From Phocoena phocoena (Eukaryota; Chordata; Mammalia; Artiodactyla; Phocoenidae), in the NCBI RefSeq assembly GCF_963924675.1, contig NC_089232.1:36537312-36601311 (forward strand): DNA of 64,000 nt. Reading direction: 5' to 3'. A program made the position numbers and the translations under genes. This document shows, in pieces, positions 56,961 through 64,000 of this stretch. Positions within the stretch are counted from its first letter, which is position 1; every line of letters starts with the position of its first letter. The notes beneath the pieces are model-generated. The model saw only the letters and a program-made list of their open reading frames with translations. It was not told the origin of the DNA and did no database searches.

Positions 56961-59727
56961 AAAAGACCTTGCATGGATGAATGATCATGTACCATCTTGA
57001 ACTGAGGAGGGTGATTAACTCAAGTCTTTGCACTTAAAGTCCAAAAGAAAAAAAAAAAGGAAAGATGTAAACCCTATCTTTCCTGAAGTTTTTTCATTCC
57101 ACAAATGAGATGTGATGCCTGCCTTTTGAGATAATCCATGTGAAGCGCTGTGTGAGTAGCTCATCCATTTAACCACACTTGAGCAAAGCACACAACAGTG
57201 GAAAGCCAGAGGATGGGAATAAAATAGAGTGGAGGATACACCTGTAAACTGAACTCTGTAAACCAAAGCCTAAGTGCAGCCTTCTTTATGAAACCAGAAG
57301 TGCAGTGTGGAACCAAGAATGAACATATCGTTCTGTGGTATCAGATCAGTGACCCTAGCCTTGTTACTTCATAAGCAAAAAGAAAAATTATTTGAAATAA
57401 TATCTTACTATGAAAATCAGAAGAGAGGAGATAAACAGGTAGCTCCAAGACATCTGCAAAGACAATTTAGTTGGCAGAAGTGGATTGTTTGGCATCCATC
57501 AGGCAGTATAAAATGCATGGTATTCATATGTTTATGTACATAATTTTTTTAAGTGAATTGATCTCAGGATTCTGTTTTTTTTCAAAATGCCTTCAATCAA
57601 ACAGGAAACACAAAAGAGCCTGGTCCGATTCCAGGACTCTTCCTTTTTAAGGCTGCCAGGTCTATCCCCTTGCAGGGAATGAGAGCGGACAAGGCTGAAT
57701 ATTTCTCTGTGTTTCTGAAAAGCGCTTGGCTCACCGAGTCCTTGCAGCTGCGTACACCACCTGTGGAATGAATCTGTTGCCCTTTTTCAGTTCATTCTTT
57801 CTTATCTCCAACTGCCTGCTTAGACAGATGATTGCTGGGAATTCACATGTCTTTTGTTTTTCCTTAGCTTTAAACCTATAGCCACCTAACTTAAATTACA
57901 CTCTAAAGTTAGCAGTAATGCTTTTAAATGGAAGCCTCAGAGGTGGGGAAGTGAGGGAATAAGGAGTAAATTCTTGATTCTCTGCTGCTACATTATCACT
58001 TGATCCTCTAAATTATCTTTTATATTTAAAAATGTTTTATTAGGCCATTAAAGTGAATGATCTATAAACTGTATTCAATCAGAATTCTTAGATATTTGAA
58101 AACATTTTTGGCTACCATTTCATTTGGCTATTATTTCACAGTAGACTCACTACAGGTTTAACTAAAAGTGTAAAGATATCCTTTAGCAGCATACCAAATT
58201 TCATTAAAGAAAATTAAAATGCATACACACTTAAAAGAACACCACTTTTTAAAAACATGTTTATTGGAGTATAATTGCTTTACAATGGTGTGTTAAAAGT
58301 GGGTAAAGACGTGCTTTCAAAGTAAAACTATCACAAAGTCTGAATTTTATTGGAGAAAAGAACTATAGCAAGTACGGGCCAGTTCTCAACCTCTTTTTTC
58401 CCCTTTGCCTTCCCTGCAGTTTCAGCACTCCTACATAATGAGCCTCACCTGGAAGGACAGACATTTATGCCATAGTTTGAAAAGATCCCTTTTCTCTTTC
58501 CTCACACCACGTTTATTAGTTTTCAAAGACCATATGGTGCTAATTGATGATAAAAGTAACAGCGTGAATCACAGACTATTTTATGGACCAGTCCCTACTT
58601 CATCTTGAACGGGATGACATGAAGCAGGCATCCATGGGGCCACTGACATAAAACAACCCCGAGTCCCCACCTGCAGAGAGGCAGTGAGTACCCAAACACT
58701 GTTTATTGATGTTTGTAACCTTATAATTAAATTCCATGCTTCCTCAGCTATTGGTTAAAGTATTATTTATCATTCAATTTAAAGTTTTTTATTGGCTAGT
58801 ATTAAAGTATTTGCTATATTATCAAAAGCTTAAAATATTGTTAACCAATTAACCAGTTTCATGATGTAGTATCTGGATTTGATTTTGTTAAATGTTATTA
58901 CACATATTCATGTAGAAAAGTTACAAAATAGAGCAAACATTTTGAAGAAAAAGGAGAAAAGGGCAAAAAGAGGAAATATTTTTCATAATTGTACCAACCT
59001 AGAGAAAACAGCATTTTCCCATATACACTTCCAGGCTTAAATAAGAATATTTTTGTCTTAAACAAGAATAACTTACTTCAAAATTTTCACCCAAATAGGC
59101 TTGATTTCTACAAAGGTGAGCTTCTGAGAAACCAACTTACTTTGTGCAGACAGCTGATTCTGCTTTGCGGCGGGTGGGGGGGGCGGGGTGGGGGGAGGAA
59201 ATGGCTCACATCCTGACAAACAGGGCATCATTGTTACTCTATCAGAATAGGCATAAAAGCCTTCTTCAGCCAGAAAGACAAGTATGTGACAGAGAATCCA
59301 AAGAGTTGGCCGGGTTTAAGGGGAAAGTGGCTTAAAAGCAGATTTTATTCACATACAGAGTGTGCTAGGCATTTCCCACGTCTTCTCTCTAATTATTACA
59401 ACCCAGAAAAACATGGGTTTGAGTTCCAGCTGCTCCTTACAAGCCAGGTAACTACAGATAAGTTAGAAGTCAAGGTTTTTTTTGCAAAGACCGATGAGTT
59501 ATTACAACAGAGCTCTTAGTGCCTGGCCAGCATTAAGGTTTCCAAAAATGTAGGCTGCAGTGTTGTTATGGTCGTGGATTGCCTTCAGAATTATATGAAA
59601 TACTCTATTTGAAACTCCTGCGGCACTGAGGTATTATGATTACAATACTTAGTATTACAAGGAGGGCTTGTTCTTAACCTCATGCCTTTTCACTTGGCGG
59701 CACTCCCCAGTTTTTTCCTCTAGTCCA
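56961..59727. other. intergenic, mostly unassigned
   Basis: No gene recognised. A 57-bp antisense L1 3' end ('tttattggagtataattgct') lies at 58240-58296, and a G-rich run at 59168-59199. Confidence 0.45.
59168..59199 (+). other. G-rich run with quadruplex potential
   Basis: Within about 32 bases there are blocks GGG, GGGGGGGG, GGGG and GGGGGG separated by 1-3 bases, enough for a G-quadruplex. No gene is near. Confidence 0.7.
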
Positions 59728-59885
59728 GTGCTGACTAGTAGGACTTTCTGTGACCATGGAAATGGTCAATAATCTGTGCTATCCGATATGGTAGCCATTA
59801 GCCAGAGATGGGTATTGAGCTCTTGCAATGTGGCTAGTGCAGCTGAGGAATTGAATTTTTGCTTTAATTTTAATTAATTTAAATA
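59728..59885 (+). mobile_element. non-autonomous DNA transposon remnant (MER, hAT-like)
   Basis: 'ctgtgctatccgatatggta', 'gccattagccagagatgggt', 'gcaatgtggctagtgcagct', then 'ttaattttaattaatttaaa'. A common mammalian MER phrase; exact family uncertain. Confidence 0.6.
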
Positions 59886-62639
59886 GTCACAGCTAGTTTC
59901 TTGATATCTGAATGTTCCTACCCCATCTCATCACAGTAATTACCTTTAGTCACAAAGCAAATCCATTTGTAAGTACTTTAGTAAATGTCTCCTTATTCAC
60001 ACTGTTTTGAATAACATCATTTTTTACATAAAACCTTTTTAAATTGAAATATAGTTGACATAGTTCCTTCTTGATAAATGATAAAATACAATCATACCAT
60101 TAAGAAAGTAGAAACGAACTGGATATATATCCAGCGTCAAGCTTCTCAGCCAAGTCTGGCTCTCCATTAAGCACTTTGCAAACTTGAAGGAGAATAACTT
60201 AATAACCGTTTCAAAAAAACATTTGGCAGTTTAGATGTTTCTTTACAGATCTGGAATGAAAAAGGGATACTTCTGCTATCAAACGCCCTTCCTCACTGTA
60301 TAGAGCAGAGTCTTCTTGATCTGCTCTGATTCTATACCTTTAGGTCAGTTCTTTACCTCCCTGTGGCCTCTTGCTCAGAGCCCCTTTCTGAGCCTCAGGC
60401 TGATGCCTTCACCCAAACCTGTTGGTGTGGAGTCTGAACTTGACCAGGGTCCCCAAGGGCAGCCACTGAGTAACTCAGAGTCAGTGACTAAGCAGCTGGG
60501 TCCTGGAAGTGAGCCCACATCCCCTTTTCTGGGTTCCAGGGTTCCTGCACCTCTTCCCTCTGTTATAAAGCCAGTCTTAACTTCAGGCCCTAGATGAATC
60601 ACCTTACACTTATATCAAAGAAAAGCTATAAAACCAAAAACAATTTTGCCTTAGGTAAGACTAGCTCTTCCTTCTCTCCCAGGGAAAGGCTGCCACCTGC
60701 TGTAATACATTAGCACTGGGCTTTTCCAAGGTCACTGAACAACCACTTGCACGTACAAAATAATGCAAAACCCCACCTGCCTTCACCTCTGTGTGTCAGG
60801 AGTGTAAATAGGAGGGCAAACCAGGAAGCACTCCTCTTAATTCCTTGACATAGGGCAAAGAAGCAAACCTATCCTTATGAATGGTGCCCAGAAGGAACTG
60901 GCATCACTCTAACTCTGAATATGAGAGCATTCTTTCTTCACCATTCAGCAACACTGTTTTTCAAATTAGCTCATAGTAAGCTTCATAAAATCTCTGCTGT
61001 TAAAAGGCTTATCACTTACTCAGTTCTTCTAGTTCTGTGTATATTTATCTATTCTTCACAGCCCTGGCAAGTCTTTGGTAGGTGAAAGGATGAGAGAAGA
61101 ATAAAAATTGTTAGTTTGCAGGACAGCATCCCTGAGCCTTGCACTCTCTCTGCAAAAAAAATCCCCAAGCTCCCTTTCCCCCACTCCCACCCCAACGCCA
61201 TTCATCACCCACTAGCTGTGGTAGTCTACCTAAACACACACACCCCTCCCACTCCCCTCCCTAAATTATGCCTTTGTACCTGAGAAGTTACCAAACTTAA
61301 AGAATTACATAGGGATTCCAACACTGAGTAAACTCAAATATAAACAAGATGATATTTACAACTAAAAACCCAATATCCATAAAGTTTGCAATATGAGAAA
61401 AATAGAACCCCAAACGAATAACTTTTAAGCAAAAATAGCTGAAAGAAAAATACCTAGGTGCCTGGGTTTAGCTTTGTAGAATCCATGTCATTGGTAACAC
61501 TGATACGGATGTAAAATGTCTGCATAACATTTGCCAGCCTCTTCAGGAAACCGTTATTTTCCTCACTGTAAATCAGGAGAGCTCTAGATTACCTCCTCGA
61601 CATCTCCTGCCTGCATTTACAGACAGGAAGAAGCAGGCTATAGAGGCAGGAAAGGACAGAAATGTTTTTGTTGATGTAAGAGAAGGCTTTTTAAATGTTG
61701 CATCAGTAGTCAAAGAAATGAACCTTTATGGTATTTGATGCTGCTACAAGTGTGTGTGAGTGTGTGTGTAGTTTTTTAATAAGCTTTTTATGGCAACATT
61801 TTATTTACGGTAATATTATAACAATACACCTCCCTAGCTTTTATTTCAGTTTTTTGCTTCTACAGTTTTTTAATCCTCTTTTAAATTCCTTTTGCACACA
61901 ATTTTGTAATCTACACAGCATTTTTAATGTCTTGAACTATTACTTTGAGTTGTTATATCAAAATGTACATAATTATTCCCCAGTTGTTGAAGATTTAGTT
62001 TCCAAGTTTTTCGTTTTAGTTAATACTGAAATAAATATCTTTGCAGAAAGTGCTTTTTTCCTTCTTTTAAGTTAATTCACCTCTATTACAGAGAGGGGCA
62101 TGTAGTAAATGCTCGGCAAATATTTGTTGTATAAGTAAATTATTTGTAATATGTTATCAGGAATGCGAATATGAGATCAAATATTAAAACAGTGCTGGTG
62201 TAAACAAACTTAATGTCTCTTGGTATAGAGTAAGTAAATTTCCAAAAGAATTTTTACTTAGTTTCAATGTCGTCAGATAAGTTGATCAGCACATCATTTT
62301 CATCAATCCATCTTTTAAAATCTTGTTAATTAACAAGAGGTCAAGGCATGACAATAATACTGTTGAAATCAAAGGATATGGAGAGTCTGAATCAATATGG
62401 AGCGTGAGTCACGTTTTTAATTGTTTTTAAAGTCTTTGCTTAATATAGTGTAATTCTTTAAGTCCTCATTCTAACTTTCAAAGCAGAACATGTAATGGGA
62501 TCAGTTAACCTCCCAGATTTTAACATCTTAGGCAGTTTGGGTTTATTGACTTTAACCCAAAGGACCAAAGTGGAACAGAATTTGTTATAAGGTGAAGTAT
62601 GAGCTACAGGGGAAGGACAAGAGGCCATGGATCTTGGCT
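59886..62639. other. intergenic, mostly unassigned
   Basis: No gene recognised. 61980-62130 resembles an old LINE tail ('gcaaatatttgttgtataag'), and 60040-60075 a short L1 3' end. A (GT)n-rich stretch lies near 61749. Confidence 0.4.
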
Positions 62640-62815
62640 ACTCAGACTGTGGTTCCCAGACCAGCTGCATCAGCATCACCTGGGATGTTAGAAATACAGA
62701 AGATGTTAGTAATGCATCACTTGTTAGAAATGCAGAAGCCCAGACCTACTGAATCCAAATCAGCATTTTAACGAGAGCTCCAGGTGATTCTTATGCACAT
62801 GAAGTGGAGAAGCAG
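62640..62815 (-). mobile_element. non-autonomous hAT-like MER remnant, antisense
   Basis: 'ctgtggttcccagaccagct', 'gcatcagcatcacctgggat', 'cagacctactgaatccaaat', 'gctccaggtgattcttatgc' follow a common MER/Charlie-derived repeat. Confidence 0.7.
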
Positions 62816-62820
62816 TACTC

Positions 62821-64000
62821 TGTTTTTTTTTTTTTTTAACATTTTTATTGGGGTATAATTGCTTTACAATGGTGTGTTAGTTTCTGCTTTATAACAAACT
62901 GAATCAGCTATACATATACATATATCCTCATATCTCCTCCCTCTTGCATCTCCCTCCCATCCTGCCTATCCCACCCCTCTAGGTGGTCACAAAGCACCAA
63001 GCTGATCTCCCTGTGCTATGCGGCTGCTTCCCACTAGCTATCTATTTTACATTTGGTAGTATATATATGTCCATGCCACTCTCTCACTTTGTCCCAGCTT
63101 ACCCTTCCCATTCCCCGCGTCCTCAAGTCCATTCTCTATGTCTGTGTCTTTATTCCTGTCCTGCCCCTAGGTTCTTCAGAACCTTTTTTTTTAAGATTCC
63201 ATATATATGTGTTAGCATACGGTATTTGTTTTTCTCTTTCTGACTTACTTCACTCTGTATGACAGACTCTAGGTCCACCCACCTCACTACAAATAACTAA
63301 ATTTTGTTTCTTTTATGGCCGAGTAATATTCCATTGTATATATGTGCCACATCTTCTTTATCCATTCATCTGTCGATGGACACCTAGGTTGCTTCCATGT
63401 CCTGGCTATTGTAAATAGAGCTGCAATGAACATTATGGTGCATGTCTCTTTTTGAATTATGGTTTTCTCAGGGTATATGGCCAGTAGTGGGATTGCTGGG
63501 TCATATGGTAGTTCTATTTTTAGTTTTTTAAGGCACCTCCATACTGTTCTTCATAGTGGCTGTATCAATTTACATTCCTACCAACAGTGCAAGAGGGTTC
63601 CCTTTTCTCCACACCCTCTCCAGCATTTGTTGTTTGTAGGATTTTTGATGATGGCCTTTCTGACCGGTGTGAGGTGATACCTCATTGTAGTTTTGATTTG
63701 CATTTCTCTAATGATTAGTGATGTTGAGCATCTTTTCATGTGTTTGTTGGCAATCTGTATATCTTCTTTGGAGAAATGTCTATTTAGGTCTTCTGCCCAT
63801 TTTTGGATTGGGTTGTTTGTTTTCTTGATATTGAGCTGCTTATAAATTTTGGAGATTAATCCTTTGTCAGTTGCTTCATTTGCAAATATTTTCTCCCATT
63901 CTGAGGGTTGTCTTTTCATCTTGTTTATGGTTTCCTTTGCTGTGCAAAAGCTTTTGAGTTTCATTAGGTCCCATTTGTTTATTTTTGTTTTTATTTCCAT
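62821..64000 (-). repeat. L1 LINE, antisense, runs off the window
   Basis: A T-run, 'tttattggggtataattgct', the L1 3' UTR, then the reverse-strand ORF2 C-terminal region to the window edge. It is the least diverged L1 here. The 5' end is outside. Confidence 0.95.
63190..64000 (-). pseudogene. L1 ORF2 (reverse transcriptase protein) C-terminal remnant
   Basis: An open stretch at 63578-64000 (140 codons, continuing past the window) encodes the ORF2 segment after the reverse transcriptase domain, with motifs [29 protein letters not shown] and [19 protein letters not shown] stop follows immediately at 63578-63580 within the normally continuous WW-ECK region, so this copy is dead. Downstream ORF2 phrases continue toward about 63190. 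Confidence 0.88.

Noticed and set aside
36880..64000. exons of the neighbouring gene VPS54
   Set aside because: No conserved multi-exon frame matching a known protein was recognised; the gene is expected beyond the window.

Overview
The window is mammalian nuclear DNA and most likely cetacean. It is AT-rich and CpG-poor, has intron-split coding sequence, and is full of interspersed repeats. Five tRNA-derived SINEs match the CHR type of whales and hippos: a CTTCCCTGGTGGCGCAGTGG-like head, a tRNA-like internal promoter and an A-tail. I recognised no ruminant BovB or Bov-tA2 burden and no primate Alu. Species assignment is inference from these SINEs.

The only protein-coding gene I can support is PELI1 (Pellino E3 ubiquitin ligase 1), on the + strand. 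Six coding exons (23723-23793, 26552-26681, 30268-30369, 32590-32787, 32878-33066, 33641-34207) join into an uninterrupted 418-codon reading frame with canonical GT/AG junctions. A piece of 5' UTR lies in the first of these exons (from 23654). The upstream non-coding exon(s) and promoter are not visible, so positions 1-23653 read as intron 1. The 3' UTR starts at 34208 and may run to about 36,875, where there is a canonical AATAAA. A perfect miR-21 8-mer seed match lies 36 bases after the stop codon.

Layout: 1-23653 is intron 1, with L2, MIR, MER5A, old L1 and three CHR SINEs. 23654-34207 holds the coding exons, with introns carrying MIR, MER5A, one CHR SINE and a Tigger remnant. 34208 to about 36,875 is the 3' UTR. 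From about 36,900 to the end is intergenic DNA with L2, MIR, MaLR-type LTR and L1 copies, ending in an antisense L1 that runs off the window. In human the neighbour on this side is VPS54, but no exon of it is recognisable here.

I found no operon, CRISPR array, phage or new multi-gene system. The observations most worth checking are: oppositely oriented CHR SINEs flanking PELI1 exons 2-3, a short upstream ORF before a poorly placed start codon, an 18-A tract inside a splice donor, the miR-21 site, a perfect 24-bp palindrome, and a few private tandem duplications.
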